This document shows positions 26,465 through 37,022 of a DNA stretch of 64,000 nt, one piece after another. Each line of letters begins with the position of its first letter. Within the stretch, counting starts at the first letter, position 1. The notes beneath the pieces were generated by a model. The model did no database searches and was not told the origin of the DNA. It worked only from the letters and a program-made list of their open reading frames with translations. Origin of the DNA: Bog-473 sp963777485 (lineage in GTDB: Bacteria; Actinomycetota; Acidimicrobiia; Acidimicrobiales; RAAP-2); the NCBI GenBank assembly GCA_963777485.1, contig CAVZQP010000002.1:1054001-1118000 (forward strand), read 5' to 3'. The position numbers were made by a program, and so were the translations under genes.

Positions 26465-27189
26465 GAGACATGTACATCCTCGCCAGCGGCAACATCACCA
26501 TCGGCGACCACCATGGCGTGGTCCGCGTGGCCGGTCTGACGATCTACTTGGACGTGGTCTGGACCACGCTCATCGCGGCCGGCATCGTATTCGGCCTGGG
26601 GCTGCTCATGCGGCGCAAGGTCACCTCGGGCGTCCCCGGCAAGCTGCAGTTGTTCTGGGAAACCCTGGTCGAGCAGGTCAGCGACCTGGCGACGTCGGCC
26701 ATCGGCCCCGAAGGCCTTCCCTTCGTGGGCCTGGGCGTCACGATCTTCTTCTTCATCCTCGTCTGCAACTGGCTCGCGTTCATCCCCAGCGGTGAGCCCG
26801 GCTTCCTGGCTGCGCCGACCGGGGACGTCAACCTGCCGCTCGCCCTGGCGCTGATCGTGATCTTCCTGGTCCACTACAACTCGGTCAAGAAGCTCGGTTC
26901 ACGCGGCTACTTCAGGCACTACAAGGGCGCCTACCGCGCCCTGACACCGATCAATGTGATCGAGGAGATCACGAAGCCGATCACCCTGACCTTCCGGCTC
27001 TTCGGCAACATCTTCTCGGGTGCGCTGATGATCGCCGTCATCGTCACCCTGATCCCGCCCTACGCGTCGTGGATCGGACTGGCCGTTTGGAAGCCATTCG
27101 ACGAGTTGTTCATCGGGGCCATCCAGGCCTACATCTTCGGCCTGCTGACGATCATCTACCTCGGTATGGGCATGGCCGAGTCCCACTAG
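26461..27189 (+). CDS. atpB: F0F1 ATP synthase subunit a
   Basis: A 242-residue proton channel subunit of Fo. The essential Arg of helix 5 is in PITLTFRLFGNIFSG, and the C-terminal helix has AIQAYIFGLLTIIYLG. Earlier blocks (FETLVEQ-like LFWETLVEQVSDLA, FIFVCNW-like FFFILVCNWLAFIP) fit AtpB. The GTG start overlaps the atpI stop; an ATG three codons later is also possible. It begins the structural part of the operon in standard order a-c-b-delta-alpha-gamma-beta-epsilon. Confidence 0.95.
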   Translation: MRDMYILASGNITIGDHHGVVRVAGLTIYLDVVWTTLIAAGIVFGLGLLMRRKVTSGVPGKLQLFWETLVEQVSDLATSAIGPEGLPFVGLGVTIFFFILVCNWLAFIPSGEPGFLAAPTGDVNLPLALALIVIFLVHYNSVKKLGSRGYFRHYKGAYRALTPINVIEEITKPITLTFRLFGNIFSGALMIAVIVTLIPPYASWIGLAVWKPFDELFIGAIQAYIFGLLTIIYLGMGMAESH

Positions 27190-27232
27190 CGGGCGTCCCA
27201 AGAGATCTCGACAAAGGAGAAGGAATAGAAAA

Positions 27233-27505
27233 ATGGCAGGAACAACTGAAGGTGCGATTCGTATCGCTGGTGCCCTCGTCGGTGGTGGCCTCGCCCTCGG
27301 CGGTGGTGCGATCGGTGCCGCGGTCGGCGACGGCCTGGCCGGCTCGCAGACCATTGCGGCCATCGCACGGCAGCCGGAGATCGAGGCCAAGGCCAGGCAG
27401 TACTTCTTCCTGACCGTGGGCCTGGTGGAGGCGATGTACTTCATCAACCTGCTGTTCATGGTGGTCTTCGTCTACGTCTTCGCCGCCAAGAGCATCACGG
27501 CCTAG
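27233..27505 (+). CDS. atpE: F0F1 ATP synthase subunit c
   Basis: A 90-residue hairpin proteolipid forming the rotor ring. Helix 1 carries the tight-packing Gly repeat (GGGLALGGGAIGAAVGDG), the polar loop is ARQPE (with the extra Gln seen in many bacteria), and helix 2 has the ion-binding Glu66 in TVGLVEAMYFINLL. No sodium-type ligand set (Gln in helix 1, Ser/Thr after the Glu) is evident, so it is a proton enzyme by inspection. AAAGGAGAAGGA 8-19 bases before the ATG is the strongest ribosome site in the operon, fitting the need for many copies. Confidence 0.95.
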   Translation: MAGTTEGAIRIAGALVGGGLALGGGAIGAAVGDGLAGSQTIAAIARQPEIEAKARQYFFLTVGLVEAMYFINLLFMVVFVYVFAAKSITA

Positions 27506-27553
27506 CCAAATCCCCTCGTCCACCCACCGGAGCAAACCCGGAGCGCAAGCACC

Positions 27554-28093
27554 ATGACCATCGCAGGCATCTTCCTGTTGCCCAACGGCACGTTCTTCAT
27601 CGAACTGATCGTGTCGATCATCCTGATCCTGTTGATCTACAAGTACGTGCTCCCACCGATCAACAAGGCGATGGAGGAGCGCCAGGAGAAGATCCGCACG
27701 GCGTTGGAGTCGGCCGATCAGGCGCGCGCCGATGCCGAGGCGGCCGACGACGAGCGTCGCAACGTCCTGGAGCAGGCGAGGCAGCAGGCCCGGGAGATCG
27801 TCGCCACCGCCAATCGCACGGCGGAGCAGGTTCGGACGGATGCACAGGCACGAGGTCAGGTTGAATACGAGCGCATTGTTGGCAACGCGGACGTCGAGAT
27901 CGCGTTGGCCCGTCAGCGTGCCGTAGAAGAAGCCGCATCCCGGATGGGTGAAGTCGTCATGGAAGTCGTCGAGCGCATCATCGGGCGTGAGGTGAACCTC
28001 GAGATGCACCACGACCTCATCGACGAAGCGGTCGTCGCGCTGCGGAACGAGCCGGACGGCGCCGCCGCCGCCGGTGCCGGGGCCCGACCGTGA
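27554..28093 (+). CDS. atpF: F0F1 ATP synthase subunit b
   Basis: A 179-residue peripheral-stalk subunit with one N-terminal membrane helix (FFIELIVSIILILLIYKYVL) followed by a long charged Ala/Glu/Arg-rich coiled coil (RQEKIRTALESADQARADAE onward) as in AtpF. The C-terminal Ala/Gly tail is short. The stop overlaps the atpH GTG as GTGA. In mycobacteria a second b-type domain is fused to delta; here b and delta are separate genes. Confidence 0.93.
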   Translation: MTIAGIFLLPNGTFFIELIVSIILILLIYKYVLPPINKAMEERQEKIRTALESADQARADAEAADDERRNVLEQARQQAREIVATANRTAEQVRTDAQARGQVEYERIVGNADVEIALARQRAVEEAASRMGEVVMEVVERIIGREVNLEMHHDLIDEAVVALRNEPDGAAAAGAGARP

Positions 28094-29030
28094 ACCCAGC
28101 CCTTCAGGGCTATTCGGCCGCGATTGCCGAGGCGGCCAGTTCTGGCGCGCTCGCCGCCATGGAGGCCGACCTTGAAGCGATCGAGCGGCTGGTGCTGGCC
28201 AACGCCCAGCTGCGGGCGGCGCTCAGCGACACGGCGGTGCCCGGCCCGTCGCGCCGAGCGGTGATGCTCGACCTCCTGGAGGGCAAGGTCTCAGAGGAGG
28301 CCCGCCGTGTGACCGCCTATGCGTGCGGCGTTGTGGCCGCGCAGGAAGTCGCCCCTGCCCTCGGCTGGCTCGCGCTGCGGATGCGCCACCTGGCCGAGAG
28401 GCGTGACGACGAGCCCTCGCTCAGCCTCTTGGCGGCGCGCCAACGCGTCGGTGGTTACGCGACGGCGGTGCACGAAGACATGTCGACGCAAGAGCTCGAA
28501 TCTCTTGAAGACGACCTTTTCCGCTTTGCCCGGATTGTCGCGGCGACGCCGCAACTCCGTGTCGCACTGACAGATCGCGACCTCGCCGTGGAGGCCCGCC
28601 AGGGTCTGGTGAGCCAGCTCCTCGAGGGCAAGGTGCCGACGTCGACGCTGAGGCTGGCCCGTTATGTGGTCACCGGCGGGCGGGCCAGGGACTTTGTCGG
28701 GACGCTCGACTTCTTGGTCGAGATGACGGCGCAGGCACGGGGCTGGCGCATCGCACGGGTTACCGCTGCCGCACCCATCGACGAAGCCCAACGCAGCGCA
28801 CTCTCCGAGTCACTGAGCACCTTGGCCGGTGCGCCAGTTGAGCTGCAGGTCGAGCTCGACGAATCCCTGCTGAGCGGAGCGCGCATCCGCATCGGCGATT
28901 TGCAGGTGGACGCAACGGCCCGGGATCGGATGGACACCTTGCGCGAGCACTTGACCCCGGCCGGCTGGGAACCGTCGGGGTTCGGCCGTAGGCACAGCAG
29001 TTCGACGGACAACACAGAGGGAGCAAACTG

Positions 29031-29031
<1 letters not shown>
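28090..29031 (+). CDS. atpH: F0F1 ATP synthase subunit delta, with duplicated N-terminal domain
   Basis: At 313 residues it is far longer than the ~180 of E. coli delta. Two OSCP/delta N-terminal-like domains are visible in tandem: residues ~20-105 (ANAQLRAALSDTAVP ... DLLEGKVSEEARRVTAY) and ~130-230 (ATPQLRVALTDRDLA ... QLLEGKVPTSTLRLARY). A single C-terminal domain follows (VELQVELDESLLSGARIRIG). Long delta subunits with such a repeat are known in actinobacteria such as Streptomyces. It links F1 to the b stalk. The last bases form TGATG with the atpA start. Confidence 0.9.
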
Positions 29032-30554
<1,523 letters not shown>

Positions 30555-30557
30555 TCG

Positions 30558-31466
30558 ATGGCCGGAGGCCAAGAGCGCATTCTGCGGCGACGGATCCGCA
30601 GCGTGCAGTCCACGAGGAAGATCACCAAGGCGATGGAGCTCATCGCCGCCTCGCGGATCGTGCGCGCCCAGGCGCGCATCGCGGCGAACCGTCCATATCG
30701 CGATGGCATGGAGCGAGTCCTGCGTGTGACCGCGGCCGCCGACTCGCAGGCGGCGGCCAAGCTGCTCGGCACACCCGAGAGCGTGAGCCACGTCGGCATC
30801 CTCGCCATCGTGGGTGACCGCGGGTTGGCCGGCTCGTACAACTCCGGTGTGCTGCGCGCGACCGAACGCCTGGTGGCAGAACACAAGGCGAACAGCGCGG
30901 AGGTCACGGTGTGGTCGGTCGGCAAGAAGGCCCCCTCGTACTTCCGTTACCGCGGCATCGAGGTCGCTGAGTCGTTCGTCGGCTTTGCGGACCGCCCGGA
31001 GTTCTCGGACGCCCGACACGTCGCCGCAGTCGTGGCGGCGCCGTTCGTCGCCGGTGAGGTGGACCTGATCGAGATGGTGTCGACCCGGTTCATCTCGGCC
31101 GGGACCCAACGCGTGGCCCGCCTCCAGTTGCTCCCACTGCCTCTTCCGGAGGCCGACGAGGAGGTAACCCAGGACGAGGACGCGACCCTCGAGGGCTACA
31201 CCGAGTTCGAGCCGGAGCCCGAGAAGCTCCTGGTCGAGCTGGCGCCACGCGCGCTCGAGGCCGAGATCTTCGCCGCCTTGCTGGAGGGCTCGGCGGCGTT
31301 CTTCACCGCCCAGCAGCGGGCCATGGCGGCCGCCACCGAGAACGCGGATGAGCTCGTCCGCACCCTGACGCGCGTCATGAACCGCGCTCGTCAGGACGCC
31401 ATCACGACCGAGATCATGGAAATCGTCGGCGGAGCCGAGGCGCTCCGCCAAGCGAAGGGAGCTTGA
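30558..31466 (+). CDS. atpG: F0F1 ATP synthase subunit gamma
   Basis: A 302-residue central rotor shaft. The conserved N-terminal helix (RRRIRSVQSTRKITKAMELI) and C-terminal helix (LTRVMNRARQDAITTEIMEI, then GGAEAL) form the coiled-coil shaft, and GDRGLAGSYNSGV is the usual mid-region mark. A Glu/Asp-rich segment (EADEEVTQDEDATLEG) near residues 193-215 is an insertion typical of actinobacterial gamma subunits. It starts three bases after atpA. Confidence 0.96.
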   Translation: MAGGQERILRRRIRSVQSTRKITKAMELIAASRIVRAQARIAANRPYRDGMERVLRVTAAADSQAAAKLLGTPESVSHVGILAIVGDRGLAGSYNSGVLRATERLVAEHKANSAEVTVWSVGKKAPSYFRYRGIEVAESFVGFADRPEFSDARHVAAVVAAPFVAGEVDLIEMVSTRFISAGTQRVARLQLLPLPLPEADEEVTQDEDATLEGYTEFEPEPEKLLVELAPRALEAEIFAALLEGSAAFFTAQQRAMAAATENADELVRTLTRVMNRARQDAITTEIMEIVGGAEALRQAKGA

Positions 31467-31471
31467 CCCCA

Positions 31472-32926
31472 ATGACCACCACGAGCATGCAAGACACCAC
31501 GCCGGCCGGCTCGCTGGAGGACGGCCGGGTGGTCGCGATCGCCGGGCCGGTCATCGACGTGGAATTCCCGCCGCACGCCCTGCCCGAGATCAACCACGCC
31601 GTGGAGTTCACGATCGAGCTCGACGGGTCGTCCCACCAGGTCACCGCCGAGGTGGCCCAGCAGATCGGGGAGGGGCGGGTGCGCTGCATCTGCATGCAGC
31701 AGACCGACGGCCTGGTCCGCGGCGCCGCCGTGCGGAACCTCGGCCGGGGGATCACGGTGCCGGTCGGCAACTCCGTGCTCGGCCACGTGTTCAACGTGCT
31801 CGGCCAGCCGCTCGATACCGACGCGATCGACCCCCCGGACGACTACTGGGAGATCCACCGCAGCGCGCCGGCGTTCGACCAGCTCGAGGCGCGGGCGCAG
31901 ATGTTCGAGACCGGCATCAAGGTCGTCGACCTCCTCGAGCCCTACGTGCAGGGCGGAAAGATCGGCCTGTTCGGCGGTGCCGGCGTCGGCAAGACCGTCA
32001 TCATCCAGGAGATGATCCACCGGGTCGCCCAGCAGCACGGTGGCGTGTCGGTGTTCGCGGGCGTCGGCGAGCGCACCCGTGAGGGCACCGACATGTGGCT
32101 CGAGATGCAGGAGTCGGGCGTCATCGACAAGGCCGCCCTCGTCTACGGCCAGATGGACGAGCCACCGGGTGTCCGCCTGCGCGTCGGCCTGGCCGCCCTG
32201 ACGATGGCGGAGTACTTCCGCGACGTGCAGAACCAGGACGTGCTGCTCTTCATCGACAACATCTTCCGGTTCGTCCAGGCCGGTTCCGAGGTCTCGACCC
32301 TGCTCGGGCGCATGCCGTCGGCCGTGGGCTACCAACCCACCCTGGCCGACGAGATGGGCGAGCTGCAGGAGCGAATCACCTCGACCAAGGGGAAGTCGAT
32401 CACCTCGCTGCAGGCCGTGTACGTTCCGGCGGACGACTACACGGACCCGGCACCGTTCACGACGTTCACCCACCTCGACGCCACGACCGAGCTCTCCCGT
32501 CAGATCGCCGCGCTCGGCATCTACCCGGCGGTGGACCCGCTGGCGTCGACGTCGAACATCTTGGCCCCCGAGATCGTCGGCGACCGGCACTACGCCGTGG
32601 CCCGTCGGGTGCAGGAGATCCTCCAGCGCTACAAGGAGCTGCAGGACATCATCGCCATCCTCGGCATGGACGAGCTCTCCGAAGAGGACCGGGTGACGGT
32701 GAGCCGGGCCCGCAAGGTGCAGCGGTTCTTGTCCCAGCCGTTCTTCGTGGCCGAGGTCTTCACCGGCGTGCCCGGCATCTTCGTGCCGATCGACGAGACG
32801 GTCGAGTCGTTCGAGGCCCTGGCCAACGGCGACCTCGACCACGTGCCCGAGCAGGCGTTCCTCAACGTCGGCGGCGTCGAGTCGGTGCTCGAAAAGGCGA
32901 AGAAGCTCGAGGCCGAGGCCGGCTAG
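31472..32926 (+). CDS. atpD: F0F1 ATP synthase subunit beta
   Basis: A 484-residue catalytic F1 subunit. The start at ATG 31472 follows GGGAG with good spacing; a TTG at 31463 would overlap the atpG stop. The P-loop GGAGVGKTVIIQEM, the catalytic Glu in GERTREGTDMW, Walker B LLFIDNIFRFVQAG with the DELSEED-like loop ELSEEDRVTV, and the adenine-binding aromatic region are intact. The epsilon gene follows with a TAGTG overlap. Confidence 0.97.
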   Translation: MTTTSMQDTTPAGSLEDGRVVAIAGPVIDVEFPPHALPEINHAVEFTIELDGSSHQVTAEVAQQIGEGRVRCICMQQTDGLVRGAAVRNLGRGITVPVGNSVLGHVFNVLGQPLDTDAIDPPDDYWEIHRSAPAFDQLEARAQMFETGIKVVDLLEPYVQGGKIGLFGGAGVGKTVIIQEMIHRVAQQHGGVSVFAGVGERTREGTDMWLEMQESGVIDKAALVYGQMDEPPGVRLRVGLAALTMAEYFRDVQNQDVLLFIDNIFRFVQAGSEVSTLLGRMPSAVGYQPTLADEMGELQERITSTKGKSITSLQAVYVPADDYTDPAPFTTFTHLDATTELSRQIAALGIYPAVDPLASTSNILAPEIVGDRHYAVARRVQEILQRYKELQDIIAILGMDELSEEDRVTVSRARKVQRFLSQPFFVAEVFTGVPGIFVPIDETVESFEALANGDLDHVPEQAFLNVGGVESVLEKAKKLEAEAG

Positions 32927-33423
32927 TGGCAGACGACGTCTTCGGCGTGGAGGTGGTGACGCCCGAGCAATCCCTCTACGCGGGCGGTGCGAGCTCGGTG
33001 GTACTGGCGACCTCCGACGGCGCGCTCACCGTGCTGGACGGGCACACGCCGCTCGTCGGGGACATCGTCCCCTGCGAGCTGAAGCTCGAACAGCCCGACG
33101 GCCCGCTGCTGCGCTTCGCCGTGCACGGCGGTTTCCTCCAGGTCGACACGAGCCCGCACGCGGCCGAGGGCCTGGCCGAAGGAGATGGGCCGCTGCCGGG
33201 GCTCTCGACACGGGTGACGGTGCTGGCCGGGATAGCGGAGGTCTCCGAGGAGATCGACGTGACGCGGGCCGAGCAGGCGCGTGACGCCGCCAACCAGCGT
33301 GTGAACGAGTTGCAGTCGGGCCGCGGCGGCGAGGAGATCGAGGTCGACGTCGAGCTGCTCGAGGCGAGGGGCTCGCTCGAGCGGGCCGAATTGCGGCTGT
33401 CGGTCGCCGCCGGCGAGGCGTAG
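32926..33423 (+). CDS. atpC: F0F1 ATP synthase subunit epsilon
   Basis: The GTG shares one base with the atpD stop (TAGTG), giving 165 residues. It has the N-terminal beta-sandwich (FGVEVVTPEQSLYAGGASSV, LTVLDGHTPLVGDIVP, FAVHGGFLQV) and a C-terminal helical part. The middle has an extra segment (HAAEGLAEGDGPLPGLSTR) making it longer than the usual 120-140. Epsilon couples F1 to the c-ring and can inhibit ATP hydrolysis. It closes the operon ahead of a strong hairpin. Confidence 0.9.
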   Translation: MADDVFGVEVVTPEQSLYAGGASSVVLATSDGALTVLDGHTPLVGDIVPCELKLEQPDGPLLRFAVHGGFLQVDTSPHAAEGLAEGDGPLPGLSTRVTVLAGIAEVSEEIDVTRAEQARDAANQRVNELQSGRGGEEIEVDVELLEARGSLERAELRLSVAAGEA

Positions 33424-33436
33424 GCGGCAACGCGCG

Positions 33437-33461
33437 GCGACCGGGCCGGAGGCCCGGTCGC
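33437..33461. terminator. Bidirectional hairpin between atpC and glpX
   Basis: GCGACCGGGCC (33437-33447) and its perfect complement (33451-33461) enclose the loop GGA, an 11-base-pair GC-rich stem between convergent genes. No T-run follows, so it may pause polymerase, protect mRNA 3' ends, or act with Rho rather than as a classic intrinsic terminator. Confidence 0.65.
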
Positions 33462-33492
33462 ATCGGACGGAGACCGACGACGGGACGACGGA

Positions 33493-34509
33493 CTACGAGA
33501 ACGAGATCGAGCTGAACTCTGCCAGCTTCTTCAGCGCGTGAGAGGCGTCGATCTTGCGCAGCGTGCCCGACTTGGAGCGCATCACGAGCGACTGCGTCGT
33601 GGCGCCGAATTCGTGGTACTGCACCCCCTGGAGCAGCTCGCCGTCGGTGATGCCGGTGGCGGCGAAGAAGCAGTTGTTGCCCTGGACGAGGTCGTCGGTC
33701 GTGAGGACCTTGTCGAGGTCGTAGCCGGCTTCGATCGCCGCCGTGCGTTCGGACTCGTCTCGGGGGTAGAGGCGCCCCTGGATCTCGGCGCCCATGCACT
33801 TGAGGGCGGCGGCTGCGAGCACGCCTTCGGGGGTGCCGCCGATGCCGAAGAGGATGTCCGTACCGGCACCGGGCCAACCCGTCGAGATGGCACCGGCGAC
33901 GTCACCGTCTCCGATCAGGCGGATGCGGGCGCCGCTCTTGCGCACCTCGGCGATGAGGTCGTCGTGACGGGGACGATCGAGGATGACGGCGGTGAGGTCC
34001 CGGACAGGGCGACTGAGGGCCTCGGCCAAACAGTGCAGGTTCTCGGTCGGGGTCTTGCGGATGTCGCAGGCGCCCTTCGCCCGGGGGCCGACGGCGAGCT
34101 TCTCCATGTAGACGCAGGGTCCGGGGTCGAACATGGCGCCGCGCTCAGCTACCGCGATCACGGCGAGAGCGCCGTTGCGGCCTTGCGCGGTCAGCGTCGT
34201 GCCGTCGATGGGGTCGACGGCGATGTCGGTCATCGGGGGTGTCCCGTCGCCGATCTTCTCGCCGTTGAAGAGCATCGGGGCGTTGTCCTTCTCGCCTTCG
34301 CCGATGACGACGACGCCGTCCATGGGGACGGAGGAGAGCACGGTCCGCATGGCCTCGACGGCGGCGCCGTCGGCACCGAGCTTGTCGCCACGTCCCATCC
34401 AGCGGCTGGCGGCCATGGCGGCGGCCTCGGTCGTCCGCACGAGATCCATGGCGAGGTTGCGATCGGGGGCCTGTCGGGACGGGGGTCTCTCGGTCTCTGG
34501 CGACGCCAC
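33493..34509 (-). CDS. glpX: Fructose-1,6-bisphosphatase class II
   Basis: A 338-residue GlpX-type phosphatase of gluconeogenesis. Motifs are RWMGRGDKLGADGAAVEAMR, VIGEGEKDNAPML (metal-binding Glu), DIAVDPIDGTTLTAQG (Asp/Asp of the metal site), GDGDVAGAIST and IGGTPEGVLAAAALK. GTG 34509 is chosen because a TAGGGT -10 box predicts transcription starting one base upstream; the frame continues as a shadow of murA. It is divergent from murA with about 84 bases between predicted start sites and convergent with the atp operon. Confidence 0.93.
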   Translation of the reverse strand: MASPETERPPSRQAPDRNLAMDLVRTTEAAAMAASRWMGRGDKLGADGAAVEAMRTVLSSVPMDGVVVIGEGEKDNAPMLFNGEKIGDGTPPMTDIAVDPIDGTTLTAQGRNGALAVIAVAERGAMFDPGPCVYMEKLAVGPRAKGACDIRKTPTENLHCLAEALSRPVRDLTAVILDRPRHDDLIAEVRKSGARIRLIGDGDVAGAISTGWPGAGTDILFGIGGTPEGVLAAAALKCMGAEIQGRLYPRDESERTAAIEAGYDLDKVLTTDDLVQGNNCFFAATGITDGELLQGVQYHEFGATTQSLVMRSKSGTLRKIDASHALKKLAEFSSISFS

Positions 34510-34516
34510 GGCAGTG

Positions 34517-34522
34517 ACCCTA
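34517..34522 (-). promoter_or_regulatory. Probable -10 box of glpX (leaderless arrangement)
   Basis: On the minus strand TAGGGT (34522-34517) predicts +1 at 34510, one base before the GTG at 34509. No Shine-Dalgarno is present. Confidence 0.45.
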
Positions 34523-34580
34523 GTGCGTGGCGAATCGAGGATTCGGGGCCAGGGTCGGAGGTCGGGGGGTGGCCAGAGGC

Positions 34581-34586
34581 GATACT
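34581..34586 (+). promoter_or_regulatory. Probable -10 box of murA (leaderless arrangement)
   Basis: GATACT predicts +1 at 34593, one base before the murA ATG at 34594. The GAGGGG between them is too close to the ATG to be an ordinary Shine-Dalgarno. Confidence 0.45.
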
Positions 34587-34593
34587 TGAGGGG

Positions 34594-35874
34594 ATGCAGA
34601 AGCCCAGCGAAAGCGACACCATCGTCGTCGAGGCCGGTGGACCACTTTCGGGCACCGTCACCGCTGGCGGAGCGAAGAATTCCGCGTTGAAGCTCATGGT
34701 GGCCTGCCTGCTGACCGAGGGACGCTCCGTTCTCTCCAACGTCCCGCGCATCAGCGACGTCGACACCATGGCCGAAGTGCTCCGGGGGTTGGGGGCTTCC
34801 GTGGAGCGGCTCTCCAACGGCGACCTGGCGGTGACGTCCCCGGCCGCGGACGCGCTCGTGCCGGCGGCACCACCCGAGTTGTTCGAGAAGATGCGCGCGT
34901 CGGTCGTCGTGCTGGGGCTGCTGATGGCGCGGTCGGGTTCCGTGCGGATGCCGCTGCCGGGCGGTGACGACTTCGGCGACCGGCCGATCGACTTCCACGT
35001 GAACGGGCTGACCGCCATGGGGGCGCGCTTCGAGTCCTCGCACGGCGAGGTGCGCGGGTCGGTGCCCGGTGGGCGCCTGGTGGGCGCGCGGGTGGTGTTG
35101 GAGTATCCGAGCCACACGGCCACCGACAACCTGTTGATGGCCGCGGCGCTGGCCAAGGGCACGACGGTCATAGAGAACGCGGCCAAGGAGCCGGAGGTGG
35201 CGGATCTGGCGGCCATGCTCCGTGCGATGGGCGCGGTGGTGCGGGGCGCCGGGACGTCCCGGATCGAGGTCGAGGGCGTCGACTCGCTCTCGCCGGTGCA
35301 GCACACGGTGGTGCCCGACCGGGTGGTGGCCGCGACGTTCCTCGCCGCGGTGGGCATGGCCGGCGGCGACGTCACGATCGCCGATGCCCACCCCCAGCAC
35401 ATGGAGATGCTGCTGCGCAAGGTCGGCCAGATGGGCGTCGCGACCTCGTTCGGTCCCGAGGGCGTGCGGGCGACGTCGGACGGGCACCTCGTGTCCGCGG
35501 ACGTGGCGACGCTGCCCTACCCGGGCGTGGCCACCGATTACTCACCGCTGCTGGTGGCCATGCTCACGGTGGCGGACGGTGTGGGGATCCTCACCGAGAA
35601 CCTCTTCTCCGGCCGCTTCCGCTACGTCGAGGAGCTGCGGCGCATGGGCGCCGACATCCGGACCGAGGGGCACCACGCCGTGGTGCGCGGCGTGCCGAAG
35701 CTCTCGGGCGCGGCGGTGCGGGCGCCCGACATCCGGGCCGGCGTGGCCTTGGTGCTGGCCGGGCTGGTGGCCGAGGGCACGACCGTCGTGAGCGGCGCGC
35801 ACCACATCCGGCGCGGGTACGAGGACTTGGTGGCGTCGCTGCAAGGGCTGGGCGCCCGGGTGTCGCGGTCGTGA
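34594..35874 (+). CDS. murA: UDP-N-acetylglucosamine 1-carboxyvinyltransferase, Cys-to-Asp variant
   Basis: First committed step of peptidoglycan synthesis (enolpyruvyl transfer to UDP-GlcNAc). The 426-residue length and blocks TAGGAKNSALKLM (Lys28-Asn29), RASVVVLGLLMARSG and YVEELRRMGADIRTEG fit MurA. The loop that normally reads PGGCxIGxRP reads PGGDDFGDRP, so the active-site Cys (Cys115 in E. coli) is Asp125. The same change in Mycobacterium tuberculosis and Chlamydia keeps activity but confers intrinsic fosfomycin resistance. meaB follows with a GTGA overlap. Confidence 0.95.
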   Translation: MQKPSESDTIVVEAGGPLSGTVTAGGAKNSALKLMVACLLTEGRSVLSNVPRISDVDTMAEVLRGLGASVERLSNGDLAVTSPAADALVPAAPPELFEKMRASVVVLGLLMARSGSVRMPLPGGDDFGDRPIDFHVNGLTAMGARFESSHGEVRGSVPGGRLVGARVVLEYPSHTATDNLLMAAALAKGTTVIENAAKEPEVADLAAMLRAMGAVVRGAGTSRIEVEGVDSLSPVQHTVVPDRVVAATFLAAVGMAGGDVTIADAHPQHMEMLLRKVGQMGVATSFGPEGVRATSDGHLVSADVATLPYPGVATDYSPLLVAMLTVADGVGILTENLFSGRFRYVEELRRMGADIRTEGHHAVVRGVPKLSGAAVRAPDIRAGVALVLAGLVAEGTTVVSGAHHIRRGYEDLVASLQGLGARVSRS

Positions 35875-36941
35875 GCTCGTCGACGCCTTCGTCTTCGTCT
35901 TCGTCGCCGCCTGCTCGGGCGCCGTTGCCCACCGAGCCGGCGGCGCTGCTGGAGCTGGCCCGTTCGGGTGATCGGGTCGCACTGGCACGGCTCTTGTCGT
36001 ACATCGAGCGCGGGGGTGAACTGGCGACGGCGGTGGCCGAGCTTGCCTACCGCGCCGACATCCCTTACACCGTGGGGTTGACCGGCGCGCCGGGGGCGGG
36101 GAAGTCGACGCTGACCGACGGGTTGATCACGGCGGTGCGCGGGGGATGGCCGGCGGTCGGAGGATCGGAAGGATCGGAGAAGGCGGCGGCGAAGGCGGCG
36201 GCGAAGGCGGCCGCGGAACCGGAATCGGTCCCACAGGTCGGGGTGCTGGCCGTCGACCCCACGTCTCCCTTCAGCGGCGGGGCGATCCTGGGCGACCGTG
36301 TCCGTATGAACCAGCATGCGCTCGATCCGACCGTCTTCATCCGCTCCATGGCGACGCGCGGGCACCTGGGGGGCCTGTCCCTCGCGGTGCCCGACGCGGT
36401 CCGGCTGCTCGGCGCGGCGGGCATCGGCGTCGTGATCGTCGAGACCGTCGGCGTCGGCCAGATGGAGGTGGAGATCGCGTCGGCCGCCGACACGACGGCC
36501 GTCGTGGTGACCCCGGGCTGGGGCGACTCGATGCAGGCCAGCAAGGCCGGCCTCCTCGAGGTCGCCGACGTCTTCGTCATCAACAAGGCCGACCGGCCGG
36601 GCGTGCGCGAGGCGCGGCGCGACCTCGAGCAGATGCTCGACCTGGCGCGGCCGGGCGCATGGCGCCCCGAGATCGTCGACACGACGGCCACGGCGGCCGA
36701 GGGCGTGCCGGAGCTCTGGGGTGCGGTGGCCCGCCACCGGGCCCACCTGTTGAGCTCGGGCCAACTGACCGTCCGGCGGGCCGACCGCCTGGCGCTCGAG
36801 TTGCGCCGGGTGCTGTTGGCGCGCACCGAGGTGAAGATCGACGAGCTGGTGGCGGGGGAGGAGTTCACCTCCTCGGTGAAGGCGCTGGTGGCGGGCGAGC
36901 TCGATCCCTACCAGGCGGCGGACCGGTTGCTCGCCGACTGA
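35871..36941 (+). CDS. meaB: MeaB/ArgK-type G-protein chaperone of methylmalonyl-CoA mutase
   Basis: A 356-residue P-loop GTPase of the SIMIBI class that loads and protects adenosylcobalamin in methylmalonyl-CoA mutase. Motifs are Walker A GLTGAPGAGKSTLTDGL, VLAVDPTSPFSGGAILGDRV, FIRSMATRGHLGGLS, VIVETVGVGQMEVE and NKAD for guanine recognition. An Ala/Lys-rich insertion (GSEGSEKAAAKAAAKAAAEP) interrupts the region after the P-loop, and the Ser-rich N-terminal ~20 residues are low complexity. No mutase gene lies in the window, so its client must be elsewhere. The GTG overlaps the murA TGA. Confidence 0.9.
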   Translation: MSSSTPSSSSSSPPARAPLPTEPAALLELARSGDRVALARLLSYIERGGELATAVAELAYRADIPYTVGLTGAPGAGKSTLTDGLITAVRGGWPAVGGSEGSEKAAAKAAAKAAAEPESVPQVGVLAVDPTSPFSGGAILGDRVRMNQHALDPTVFIRSMATRGHLGGLSLAVPDAVRLLGAAGIGVVIVETVGVGQMEVEIASAADTTAVVVTPGWGDSMQASKAGLLEVADVFVINKADRPGVREARRDLEQMLDLARPGAWRPEIVDTTATAAEGVPELWGAVARHRAHLLSSGQLTVRRADRLALELRRVLLARTEVKIDELVAGEEFTSSVKALVAGELDPYQAADRLLAD

Positions 36942-37022
36942 GCGGCCACGACGAACTCATCTGGTTCGTTCGCACCGTTCGCACCGTTCGTCCGCTGCGA
37001 CTCCGGGGCGCGTCGGACTACT

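Noticed and set aside
36942..37022. Direct repeats GTTCGCACC after meaB as a possible CRISPR or regulatory repeat
   Set aside because: Only two or three short, immediately adjacent units without spacers; a simple repeat.
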